DNA of 64,000 nt from Phragmites australis (lineage: Eukaryota; Streptophyta; Magnoliopsida; Poales; Poaceae), in NCBI RefSeq assembly GCF_958298935.1, contig NC_084921.1, positions 45,851,001 through 45,915,000 of the forward strand, given 5' to 3'. The notes beneath the pieces were generated by a model. It searched no databases. It had not been told where the DNA came from and saw nothing but the letters and a program-made list of their open reading frames with translations. Position numbers and translations under genes: made by a program. Within the stretch, counting starts at the first letter, position 1; every line of letters begins with the position of its first letter. Positions 46,200-57,403 of the stretch are shown here, piece after piece.

Positions 46200-47460
46200 A
46201 TGACAAAACGAACTCTGATCAACAGACGACACCAAACTCAAAAAGACGCAGCCAGACAAACGGCGAAATCCAACCTAACTCAACTCGCGCAATACCCAGC
46301 TATCTTAGTTGGCGAAGCTCTACTCTCATACCGTATCTCAAACTCTAAACAGTCAACAGAGCTCTGCTCCTACACGCGTACCTCCCCTCTTGGTCGATAT
46401 AAGCTCAGCTTTCACGCTGTACCTCAACTCACAAACCAAGCTAGCAGCACGTCATTTCGGAGGAGCGCATATCGGACCAACACCGCTGTCGAGAGGTGCC
46501 AATCAAGAGGAGTCAACGACAATCAAAGAACGTAGGGGTCAACTTACAAAAGAAAAGGCAAAATAGACGAAGAGTGCGGGGGGAAGCTTGGAGGCGACGC
46601 CTTCAAGAAGGAAGTGACGCCAACATCACTATCGCCCGTCCAGAAGCCCGAACAGGGTTTTCACCCAGAGGAAACAAAGAAAGGAAAGTCAGCATGAGAT
46701 CACCTCTAGGGAGGGAATGGTGCTCGTAGGCATCACCAACCTTAGCCACGGTAAGAACCGAAGCAGGGCCTATGCCTGTGACTCCCCCACCCTGAACCGT
46801 CGCACCAACGGCCACCGTGTTGATGGACCACCCATCGAGCCATTGACCGAGCCGCCGGGCCACCCACCACGCTGACGTACCTCGGCAACTACAGCTGCTG
46901 TTGTTCGCAACTAAAAAGCCACCAACCGAGACCAAGGCGGCGGAGGTGCTAGCAGCAGAGCTCGGGGCACAACATCGGGCATCATGGCAGTGGCTCGTGT
47001 TAAAGCACTGACGACGACAGCCATGCCACCATGCCGCCAACCCGATGAGTGAAGAAACATGCGGATCTGGGTTGCCCTAGGGCACACCCACGGGCGCCAG
47101 GTCGGTCCCACCACTGGCCAAAGACCCGTTGGACCGCCAGCACACGCATGGTCGTCACCAACACGAAGCCCCAACCACCGACTCCGCGTCCATCACCCCC
47201 GACAGTGACATGACAGAGGAGGACGACACGAGCGGATGTTGGATGACACGACGCGGGCACGACGGAGGCTAGCTGCTGCACAGGGAGGACCTCGGCCCAA
47301 GGCCAAAGGTCTGGTCAGCAACGAAGACACCAATCGGCACGGACCCCCTCACGACCTTGGGGTCGGTGATGGTGACATGGCACATGAATAGCCCCACGAC
47401 GAAGCAGAGGTCCTCACCTCGGGACCGGGGAGAAGAATAAGTGATTTGAAACTAGTTTGT
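46200..47460. other. Low-complexity GC-moderate stretch, probably old repeat
   Basis: Rich in CCACC, GACGACG and CAACC words, open in several frames but without domains. Looks like a degenerate transposon interior. Confidence 0.3.
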
Positions 47461-48884
47461 TCTCTATTGACATACATGTTTAATAAATGCTCCATATACT
47501 TAACATGTTGTGAAATTTCTTATCACGTGGTTGCATACCCTACATACATAGTGTGTCCACCCCTTTTTAGCTTACAAAAGTTTTAACATATAGTGACGTA
47601 AATATGTTATGTTATTCTGAATACTTCGGAGATTCTTTGGTATCACATCAGCAAGAAGCTATGTTTCACTCGCCTATAGAACAACAAAGTCATATTTTGT
47701 CGACGATAGGTGAAGTCTATTATGTAAATATTAATTTAAAATCGGGATACTTAGTTATTAATTGTATGTATCGACGAACATAACATAAGATATTGAGAGG
47801 ATTCCTCTTGTGACATTGAAAGTTCATCCATTCCCTTATATACCACTAAATGTGTCAATGACATGTGGGTCCATATCAAAGGAATGGATGAATTTTCAGT
47901 GGCACAAGAGTAATTTATTCTTAGAAGTTATACAGGTTTAGGCATTCTTTAGGGCAATAGACATACGCCATATCTTATCTTAATTAATCTTAAGAAAATA
48001 TAATTTTAATGGAAACGTATCTGGATCTAATCTTAAGAAACTCGAGGGATCTTCTTTGTTCAGAAATTTGCAAGTGTCCTAAGGTAACGAGGAGCGAGAC
48101 TTGGCGGATAGGTTTGGCCAAAGATCCCAGAACTATAGCATGAAAAACATGTTTCATCGGCTAGATCTTTGTTCTTTATACCCGTATAGTATCCAAATAT
48201 CTAATAAACAAAATATTTAAAGAACTTCCACCATCGATAAGAACTCGGTTCACCTAGCAATTATTGATGGTTGGCTCAACCATAATTGGGTAAGGATCAG
48301 GGTGGCTGGTCGAATTGGGAAAATCGTTCTAGCGAATTGGATTGGGATGTCCGACTACTTGAGAACCTTTGGTATAGAAGATGTTTTGGCACAAACCTCT
48401 TGCTCGAAACACTTGTATTGTTGCCTTGACTCATAGGTAGCAGATCCCCTCGAACATATGGTTGCTGGTATGTTCACTATTCTAGAATGACACATCTTTG
48501 TCCTCCCCATGTTCCTTGCGATGTTGAGGTTTAGAGTCAAAAGTCATACTTGAAGGCTTTGTCTTCAAATTCTTCTCCACCTGTTTAAGCACGACTCGGT
48601 AAATATCTAAGTCATATGTATATGATTTATAAATATAGCATCACCTCATGTTTGCTTCTTCCATTGAAGAGGGCTTTTTGCCTTTGTCAGGAAATCAATG
48701 GGACCTAAAGTCCTTATCCTAATGACATCCACCTCTTGGTGCTCTCTCGACTCTTCTCTACTACAGTAGTAGAAAGGCGAACAAAGGGGCGACGGCAAAT
48801 CCAGCCTCAATTTGGTCGACACCCTCCACTCCGGCGTCCTCCTCGGCGTCGGAGGCATAGGGCGGCCTAGCTATCATTGTTCAG
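47461..48884. other. AT-rich intergenic DNA
   Basis: Nothing recognised. A short pair of CCATTCC(C/T)TT / AAGGAATGGATGAA words near 47.83 and 47.88 kb may be a small inverted repeat. Confidence 0.35.
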
Positions 48885-49541
48885 CTATGTAGAATAGTAG
48901 CAAGATGGACTAGATAGTTTGTTAGGGTTGTCTTGGTGGCGTCGTTCTGGCAGTCGCCCATGATTTTGCTCCTCCGAGTTGGCTCTAGTGACGGCGATGA
49001 TGGTCGCTTCTTCTTCGGTGTTGGTTCTGGGAGGTTTTTGAGGTATGTGTGGATTAGCATGTTGCAATTGGGGGTGGTGATGTCGATACCCTTTTTTTTT
49101 TCTGTTTGTGAGTTTTGGTTCATCGGGTTTCGCTCTGGCGACGGCAAAACTTGGTTCTGGGCCTCTACCTTCGGTGTCGTTGGGAATGGTGGCGCCAGTC
49201 ATGGTGTTCCTCTGCTGATTTTAGCGGTGAAGATGTTGATGTTTGTTCACAGCGGTAGATGCGCCATCGAGGCGGTTCGGTGGTGCTGGATCTTTCAGTT
49301 TCTCAAAGCTTGGGCTTCTTCGTTCAGATCAGCAGGAGGTATGGTCTCAACCTTCATTGAGTCGCATTGCTTTGCATCGTCACAACGGTGTGTTGCTCGA
49401 CGGAAGGAGTCAGATGCGAAGAAGATGACACTATGGACCTCAATGTACTTTAATTTTTTTAATGTTGTTTAGGATCCTGGATGTAAAAGGATGCACGGTT
49501 GCTAAAGGTTTTAATTTAATACGTACCCCTTTCGCAAAAAA
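48885..49541 (+). mobile_element. 3' end of a LINE-like retroelement
   Basis: GT-rich, degenerate coding-like sequence ends with TTAATTTAATACGTACCCCT, then TTCGCAAAAAA. This is the type of 3' tail seen in grass LINEs. No intact domain. Confidence 0.4.
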
Positions 49542-50165
49542 TATAAAGTCTTTATCATAAATTACGACCATAATTTGGTACTTAACTTTTTTCTTCTTTT
49601 TTGGCTTTATCAGTTTTCTTTTTAAGCTTATGTGTGTTGACAGGTCGAGAGGTCCAAACTGAGACGGCTTTTCTCCCTTATTAAGGCAATAACTCTACTC
49701 AATTGACTCTGCTACTGCAACACATATCTGTGCCTCTCAAATAGTCCTTGAGAGGGATGCACGGCTATATCTTTAATTAGCTTTATCTTCCATACCCTTG
49801 TCAGAAAGCTCGAATTTGTGAAGAGTCGATGACACCGACTGTTGGTGCAGTAAAACCTGAGTCACTCTAGGGAAGAAGACCGGCAACTTTTGCGCAAAGC
49901 CATACAAACTACGGGTACCTGAAAGGAAAACGCCACCCGTAACACCTGCCATACGTTACGTAATTTTGCTGGCCGGCCGGTGGCCGAAGCGGAAAAACTG
50001 CTGCCTAATTTAAGTGCCGCCTCGCTAAAGACGAGGGGCGGCGGCAAGGAGAGAGGACAGTCAAACCGCTCGCTGACTGCGCCGAGTTTTATTCCTTCTC
50101 GCCGCTCCACCACTCGCGCCCCCGCTTTCCCCCTACTTGCTGCCCTATTTTAACCCCTCGCCCCT
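49542..50165. other. Upstream region of the ERF gene
   Basis: GC content rises from about 49.9 kb. GTGCCGCCTC at about 50013 contains a GCC-box core (GCCGCC), which could allow ERF-type feedback. No other gene. Confidence 0.4.
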
Positions 50166-50173
50166 CTATAAAT
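50166..50173 (+). promoter_or_regulatory. TATA box of the ERF gene
   Basis: CTATAAAT lies 99 bases before the ATG in pyrimidine-rich context. Transcription should start near 50198, giving a leader of about 75 bases. Confidence 0.75.
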
Positions 50174-50271
50174 GGCGCCCCCTCCCTCTCTCCTTATCCT
50201 AGACGGCACACACCACAGCACCTCGCTGAACAGAAAGATCAGCACACACACACGCCACTTGTACACCAACC

Positions 50272-50979
50272 ATGGTGCCCAGGGCGGCGGAGAAGTCGCC
50301 GGTGCCGCCGGTCACCGGACTCGGTCTCGGCATCGGCGGTGGTGCAGGAGGCGCGGGCATGGGGCCGCACTACAGAGGTGTCAGGAAGCGCCCGTGGGGA
50401 CGTTACGCCGCGGAGATCCGTGACCCGGCTAAGAAGAGCCGCGTGTGGCTGGGCACGTACGACACGGCCGAGGAGGCCGCCCGTGCCTATGACACCGCCG
50501 CCCGCGAGTTCCGCGGCGCCAAGGCCAAGACGAACTTCCCGTTTCCGTCCCAGTGCCCCGTCGCCACCGGCGGCGGCAGCCCGAGCAGTAACAGCACCGT
50601 GGAGTCTATCGGAGGCGGCAGCGGCTGCGGTGTCCAGGCGCCTATGCAGGCCATGCCGCTGCCTCCAGCCCTCGATCTCGATATCTTCCACCGGGCGGTC
50701 GCCGGCGGTGGCATGAGGTTTCCTTTCAAGGGTTACCCTGTCGCTCGCCCGGCACCGCATCCGTACTTCTTCTACGAGCATGCGGCAGCTGCCGCGGCCG
50801 CCGCGGCCGGCTACCGCATGCTCAAGGTAGCGCCGCCGGTCACCGTTGCAGCTGTCGCGCAGAGCGATTCCGACTCCTCGTCGGTGGTTGATCACACACC
50901 TTCGCCACCGGCGGTTACCGCCAACAAGCAGGTCGCCTTCGACCTGGATCTGAACTGGCCGCCGGCGGCGGAGAACTAG
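50272..50979 (+). CDS. ERF (AP2/ERF) transcriptional repressor with C-terminal EAR motif
   Basis: Intronless frame of 235 residues. The start ATG at 50272 sits in a good context (CAACCATGG), about 75 bases after the likely transcription start. One AP2 domain spans residues 34-91 ([20 protein letters not shown] ... [13 protein letters not shown]), with the AAEIRD form of ERF rather than DREB proteins. Three beta strands and a helix contacting GCC-box DNA are expected. The tail is Ser/Ala/Pro-rich with [16 protein letters not shown] and ends in [21 protein letters not shown] (residues 224-231) is an EAR motif that recruits TOPLESS/SAP18 co-repressors. This combination defines group VIII ERFs (AtERF3/4-like), nuclear repressors in ethylene, ABA and stress responses. 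Very GC-rich, as usual for such grass genes. The exact orthologue cannot be named from this window. Confidence 0.93.
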   Translation: MVPRAAEKSPVPPVTGLGLGIGGGAGGAGMGPHYRGVRKRPWGRYAAEIRDPAKKSRVWLGTYDTAEEAARAYDTAAREFRGAKAKTNFPFPSQCPVATGGGSPSSNSTVESIGGGSGCGVQAPMQAMPLPPALDLDIFHRAVAGGGMRFPFKGYPVARPAPHPYFFYEHAAAAAAAAAGYRMLKVAPPVTVAAVAQSDSDSSSVVDHTPSPPAVTANKQVAFDLDLNWPPAAEN

Positions 50980-51461
50980 GCCCACCGGAGTTTTTAGCTG
51001 ACGACTTACTAGTTTCTCTTTTGCCTTGAGGAGTATTACATATTTGTTTCGGTCCTCTTCCTGTATTTTTGTTTAGTAGCCTGTGGGAGACGGAGGAGCC
51101 TTGTGTAAATAGTTTTTCCGCTGAGGACGGAATTGGTATGAGATCTGTTCGTTTGTCTAAGCACAGATCAACCCGGTGTATTTCTTCTGATTAGTATGAG
51201 GATTATTACTCAGAAAGCTTTCCCAAAGAAATCTGCACATAAAAGCATCATGCGACGCTTTTCCATCTTTCCTTTCGAAAATGGTGACGCACCCGCATGG
51301 TTGCGAGACGCAGGTTGTCATTAATTGGCGCCGCTGTGCTTGCAGCCCTCAATATTTTGTTGCCATCACTGCGACACGACGATTAATTGTTCGGTCAGTG
51401 ACGCATCTCATTCTGCATGAGCTAATGACTCGGCGAAGCTTCAGTTCTCCATTAGGTTGAT
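50980..51461 (+). other. ERF 3' UTR and downstream DNA
   Basis: T-rich 3' UTR-like sequence to about 51200 (TTGTGTAAATAGTTTTT). No canonical AATAAA. Beyond that nothing recognised. Confidence 0.5.
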
Positions 51462-51720
51462 TCGGACGGACGGATCCTCTATAGTGCCACTGTATCGAGA
51501 ATCACTGCAGTGATATTACAGTGCTGTTGAGATGGTAAACAGTGTTCGATATCCTTTAGTAACAGTGTTCCGTTTTACTATACCATTGTATTACTCACTG
51601 TAAATCAGTATCATCTGATCTGAGCTGTTCGTTTTTATCCAACGGTTGAAAAATGATTCTAATGCAGATCATTGTAGCGTCTCTGTAGTGGTAACTCCAC
51701 CGCAGAGGATACAGTCCGAT
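51462..51720. mobile_element. Probable MITE near the ERF gene
   Basis: The ends are inverted: TCGGACGG-ACGGATCCTCTA on the left, CAGAGGATACAGTCCGA on the right. GTG-CCACT / AGTGGTAAC blocks extend the arms inward. No confirmed target duplication. Confidence 0.5.
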
Positions 51721-54700
51721 TTGGAGGCAAACAACGTACTCCTTTCTGGATAGGTTGGCAGAGGAAGAAGCGTCGTTACGTGTTTCCACGCCTTTCCCCG
51801 CTGAAAAACGACAGTAATTTATTGGTCTCAACGTGGCCAATTTGCGGCGAAGAAACATTTTCAAATCCTTCACGCTCTGGCAGCGTCGAGGAGACAGCAG
51901 GCGTACGTAGATCATTTTGAGAAGAAAAAGAAGAGGCGATGGAGCGGAGTCGTGGGGCTTCGGGCGGGACGCAGGTGTGGACGGGACGACTCCTCGAGCG
52001 TGGTGGGGTGTCTGGATCTCTCGAACCGTCGATCTATTCGTACATGAATTGCGGCTGCGTTGTTCCACTCGTGATGGCAATGGCTCTGTAACCTGTAGAG
52101 AATTTTTCAATTCCTATTAGGGGATATTTTCATATGTATATGAAAATTAATCCTCACAAACTTATATGAATAGAAAGACGCTCTTGTTTGCGCTCTTTGT
52201 TATATCTTCAATATTATATATATGAATATTTTATTACGTAAGAGAGATAAATTCTTATGTTTTTATCTAGTTATGATATTTAATTCATCTTGTATTAATT
52301 ACTCTCCTATACACTAATAAATTCTTTATTTTTACTACGAATATATTATTAGTATGTAAAAATAATTAATTATAATTCAATTTTATATTCTTATTAAAAA
52401 CTCGATCTCTATAATATTTAAAAAAATAAAAATAGTAGAAAATTTCTCTTAATAACTAAATGATAATAGAGATAGAAAAGCATTGTCCGTTGTCATCCCT
52501 ACTCGTGACTTGGAATAACGTGAACGTGAGCGCAAGGCCCGTCAGGACACATGTGCGCGGCGGCCGGCCCCGCCATGCCGGCCGCTGATCCCCTGCGCGC
52601 GCCCCGCTCTGCGGCCCTGATCAGTAGGTGGCGTGCCGGATCCGTGGCTGGGCCGCGAGGGTGTTGCGTGTTCTGGGTTGCCGCATCCGAATGCGGCGCG
52701 AGGACCGGGAGTGGTCTCAGTCGACAGCTGTGGGCCTGGCGCTGCGGGAAGGCGGGCATCAGGAAGCAGTGATTCGCGCGGCGGCAGCTTCTCCTCGCCG
52801 TGGGGCCCACCGCGCGCCGCGCCTTCGGAAGGTTGCCGCTTTCCGTCCTTTTACTACTGCTGCTCGCCTGCATGGTTTGGTTTTCTTGGTGCACCTAATT
52901 CTTAATGCGGCGCATGCTACAGGCTACGGCTACTCCAACTGTACTACTCTGTGAACACGTAACTAACACAAACTGGGACTATAGATAGACAACCACTACA
53001 TCTTTGCGATAACTTATGCTACTATACTATACTACAAAACATGTTGGACTGCATATAAATATAGTGTTTTTTCCCTGCATATAAATAGTGTTTTTTCCCA
53101 GCTAAAAAATTGTAAGTACCAGCTGGTTTTTGTTTTTAATCGAACGGCGAAATTTTCAAAGTGTTCATCTAGTTTGCATACTGAAGAGTAAATGAACTTC
53201 CATGAAAAATCCAGCTTCGCCGTTATGCAGCGTTATTTAAAAAAAGGGACCAAAAGATCTCAAAATCACTACTCTTGAGGGCGCCTGTGCACCCTGTACC
53301 GTTTTCTTTGCTAGACGGCAGGGAACCCACGCCAGAGGGCAAGGTTGGAATCAGTCACCAACGGGGCGGCCGGAGATAAAAGCGACGGTGCACGTAATGG
53401 GTGCGGTGGGGAGTGGGGGCATTGACTGGGACGTGCGTGCACGGAGGGGGCACCGATCGGCGTTGATGACAGGCCGGGACCATCGCAAGCAAGTGCTCGT
53501 ACCAGTTGGGCGGAGTAGCGGCGGATGGCGTGGCGGAGCAGCGCGGACACGGATAAGGACGCGCGTTCTCGTGCGCATTTTGCCTGGTGTAGTCACCTGT
53601 GCGGCTTTGTTCCGGCGTTCCTGCGCGGCGTAGTAGCGTTGGACCCAGACCGGACGAGGAAACCGCACCGAATGCTACGAGAAAGATGGGAGCAGAGGAA
53701 CCGCGGGGCAGGACGGGCGGTCGCGGTGGGCGTGGGCGTGCGTCGTTGCAAGTGGGGACACTGGCATGGCGGCCTCGCGAGTCCTCCAGCCGCAACGGCA
53801 CGTTTGCCGCTGCGCGGCGCCATAAAGTAATGGTCATGCATGCATGTAGACAAGGCCATCTTTTGCGTGGGGAGTGCGAGAGCGCGGCTGCCGCTGCCTG
53901 TTGGGCGAAAACGTACGGCTTGGTGGAGGGCAGGGCTCCAGTACCGCCAGCCTCTGCGCGGCTTCTGCGAGAATTTGTCACGGCGGGTGGGGTGGACGAG
54001 AGGGGGAGAGAGAACTTATTTGTGGCCGCGCACGCAGGATCAGGCAAGGGGCCGCTACCGACATGCTTTATGGGGGGTGGCATTCATACTACGATCCATT
54101 GTTCCAGAGTGTTTCGTGGCACTTCCTGCGTCTTCGGCAAATGCTTTTAAATGTTTTGGAGTGTCCCATGTGAAAATCGTTTTACTCTGCTCACGAGGAT
54201 GCTCCGTTTGACAATGGGGTGAAGTGAATCGCTTGACTGTGCGAAACTATTGGTATGGACTCAAAGAGGTCAAACACAAAAGGCAAATCTAAAGCACTAT
54301 AGGCAGCCGCATTAAATCTGTCTAGACGGCGACATATTAGTATGATATTATCGGCCTTTGCCAATTGAGCGCGGGTCGGCAGGTTCACTACAGTGCGACC
54401 CACTTTGGAAGATTTGACATCCGTACCGTTACAGTCTCATGCTTCACATGGATAGACACAGGGGCACAGGGCACCCCGGTTGATCAGAGCGCTTCCTCTT
54501 CGTAAGAAGCAATCGTGCTATACCTCGTAGCCGTTCGATCAAACCAACACTACCAACCTATGGGGATCTGACGGAGGGAGCCGTTCCAAACTCACAGCGG
54601 GTTCCCGGCACTTGACTTGTTTGCGCAAGGAAGCGGTAGAGAGAATCCCCTTGTCTGCAGCTGCGAATCGGCGCCATTTGCGGAACGTGACCGCAGCGGA

Positions 54701-54882
54701 GGCCACAGATCCCACCAGGCCGAGAGACGGAACGCACGGCGCTGACGGGTGAGCACACGTATCATTCGTCGCCCACCAAACCAGACCAACAACAGCCAAA
54801 GAGGCGGGGACGCGGCTCCCATCACGCCAACCCATTGCTCTAGAAGCTGCGAACAACCCAGGTATATTCGTTTGGCTGCTCG
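51721..54882. other. Intergenic DNA with GC-rich blocks at 52.5-52.9 and 53.3-54.1 kb
   Basis: AT-rich parts (52.1-52.48 kb) alternate with GC-rich blocks that are open in many frames on both strands but show no domain or splice pattern. A 24-bp duplication (CTGCATATAAATA ... GTGTTTTTTCCC) lies at 53049-53100. Confidence 0.4.
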
Positions 54883-54885
54883 TAA

Positions 54886-55152
54886 GACCATCTCTAACCA
54901 TAATTTCTTTATTTCGTTCTCTTTCCGATTCTCATCTCCGTTCTCATTTTCTTTATTTCCTCTCATCTCCAATAGCTTTCCCTCGAGAGGAATCGTGAAG
55001 GGAAAGAAGAGAGAATCCCGTCCTGAAGTGAATGACTCTGGGAATTCCGTCGTGACGGAAACCGTGAAGTGAAACCGTTGAAGCGCTGAAGGGAATAAAA
55101 ATCCCGTCATGAAGAGATTTTAGTCCCTGAAGGGAAACCGTTGGAGATGATC
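54886..55152. mobile_element. Tourist-type MITE, 267 bp
   Basis: Ends GACCATCTCTAAC and GTTGGAGATGATC are inverted (11 of 13 bases). TAA target copies flank at 54883-54885 and 55153-55155, as in PIF/Harbinger derivatives. Interior non-coding. Confidence 0.75.
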
Positions 55153-55659
55153 TAAACACTTGCAATAATACACTCTCACCTTGACGTTATTCACTTTCTT
55201 AGTTCCTGAATAGACGTTATTTTCAATTTTTTTCATGATAGTTGACGCATATTTTCCAATAGTATGTTTGCACGCACGGAGTATATAGCAAGTTTGAACC
55301 AAATAGCCCAATCCTGCAAAAATGAGGAAAAAAGTTGGTCCTACCTTTGAAGTTATTTAGTTTCTTAGTTCCTTACTTGATGTTGTTCCATATTTTTCGC
55401 ATGACAACCAAGTCATGCTTATACTTACTCTGTTCCCAACACCACGCTCAGGATAGAGAAATTTCGTTAACACTTGAGAAATATCAAGAAAAACTCCAGC
55501 ATCCAAACATAGTCTCAGTAGAACCATTGAGACGCACTATGCGCAATACGACAACAAGATCTGGTGTAGTGTAAGGGGAAGAGACTAGTGAGTGGATAAG
55601 GTCAGTATCGTTTGTTGATCGGATGAAGAAGTTAGCATAAAGGTCTCCAGACGAGGGCT

Positions 55660-56085
55660 AGATCAAAATCAATGTAGATGGAGCTTTTCTAGAACATAAC
55701 CGTAAGGCAGTGATAGGTATCGTGATTCAAGATCACACTGGGAAGATGCTGATATTGGCATGGTGGGTCCTATTCAATGCTAGTGATGCGAAAGAGGTGG
55801 AGACAATGGCCTATGGCCTATCGGGAGGGTCCGACACTTGCATGTGAATAGACCCCAATTAAAGCAATTACGGAGACGAATTGCACCTCGGTAATTCAAT
55901 ATCTATCATTAGGGAGGAACTGATGCAATCTTCCTTCTTTATCGTTGAGGAGGCATTGGAAGCGGCAAGACGGAATCCTAAGGTCCTTGCGAAGAATATT
56001 GTCGGTGTAATTGGTAAGAGGGTGCCTCATGTGGCGAGCCCCGTGCCGCGAAGTATCAACGTCCATCATGTATTGTCAAGACCGT
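55660..56085 (+). pseudogene. LINE RNase H domain remnant
   Basis: The frame reads IKINVDGAFLEHNRKAVIGI then VIQDHTGKMLILAWW and KEVETMAYGL, the start of the RNase H domain found at the end of plant LINE polyproteins. Stops follow (CM*IDPN*), then a second piece with EEALEAARRNPKVLAKNIVG. Asp of NVDGAF and Glu of KEVE would be catalytic. It is broken and lacks the reverse transcriptase part. Confidence 0.55.
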
Positions 56086-56644
56086 AGCCACAAACGTGCG
56101 ACTAGGGCCAAGCTCACGCAACCAGCGCCTTGGTCCTGTGGCGAGGTCCTGCGACCAATCCTTGCTGGTCGCAGAAGCAAATACTCACTTAACTAGTCAA
56201 GTCTCATTTAATACTACCTACTCAAGTATTTTTTCCTTCCCTAGGCACTTACTTTCGGCGAGGCATGGTCGTGGGGCGGCGTGAAGTTGCAGTGACCTAT
56301 CCCGTGACATTTAATATCGTGGGATGGTCTAACGATGAGCGTGACGGTGTTCGGTGATGGTATAGGACGTGCTTGACGACCATAGCAGAGGAACCATGCC
56401 CATCTGATGTCATGATGGGCCAGGGGTAGTTTGCTTCGTCATGGTAGATTTGCCACAGGGTTTGGGGCGCTTCATTTGTCTGTGCATCTTGCCCCAGGTA
56501 TATAAAGGGGTCAAGACTTTGTTTGTAGACAGGAAGATTTTGTAGCAAATTCACCCATTTCATAAGACAATACACCGGACGTAAGGCTATTGTCCCATGG
56601 GAGGCCTAGACCAAGATAAACCTCGGTGTTCTTGAGTCCAGGTT
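56086..56644. other. Intergenic, nothing recognised
   Basis: No ORF of note. Confidence 0.4.
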
Positions 56645-57403
56645 TGTCGAAGGTTAATCCCTGTCAATGTTTTTGGGGTGTACCGGACGATGGGCACATG
56701 ATCAACATTTTCAGTGAAGGTGTGTGTCAAAGGAAAATCAAGAACACAAACAATTATCCAGGTTAAGAACCCCTATGGGATAACAACCCTACGTACCGTT
56801 TATTTTCTTATGGCTTAGATAAACTTGTTACAGAATGAGTTTCGTGTATCAGTGTATGTTACAAGCTCAACCCACCCCCTTTATATAGTATGAGGAGAGC
56901 AGTACATACAAACAGTCTGTGCCAACCTTGAGACTGGCCTAACATTGGTGAGGCCAAATACTCCAAGCCTATGATGACGAAGGGCAGGTAGGGTCACCTA
57001 CTTCGGTCGACCGGTACGCCTTGTCCAGTCACCGCGCACCGCACGCTCGCCTGTCCCATCACTGCCTGTCGCTCGCTCACGTGCAAGGCCATTCTGTAGC
57101 ATTTAACGCTATGAGATGGGTCACTACACCTTTGCATCGGCCAAGACTTTACTCGCCGAGAGGAGATGCCTAAGGAAGAAAAATACTTAAGTGGATGGTA
57201 TTAAATGAGATTAGACGTGTTAGGTGAGTACATACCCTGCGCCCTTGCTGACCGTGGGGTTTCCTGCTGGGATCAAGGGATTGGTCGCGCGAGCCCTACT
57301 TGGTCATGCCGTAGGGCCACGGACTTCATAATATCATCTGTCAGTTGGCATTTGCCAATGTGGGCCCACCTGACAGGGCACCCTCTTATTCTTTACATCA
57401 ACA
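56645..57403 (-). repeat. 3' LTR of the second gypsy element
   Basis: Plus-strand left edge TGTCGAAGG, right edge CATCAACA (start TGTTGATG when read on the element strand). About 759 bp. Its first ~380 bases match 61697-62085. Confidence 0.65.

Noticed and set aside
50239..50985. 248-codon minus-strand ORF
   Set aside because: Shadow of the ERF coding sequence caused by high GC. No domain.
53355..54211. Overlapping GC-rich ORFs at 53.3-54.2 kb (up to 242 codons)
   Set aside because: Frames on both strands are equally open, Arg/Pro-rich and without motifs, which is typical of chance openness in GC-rich DNA.
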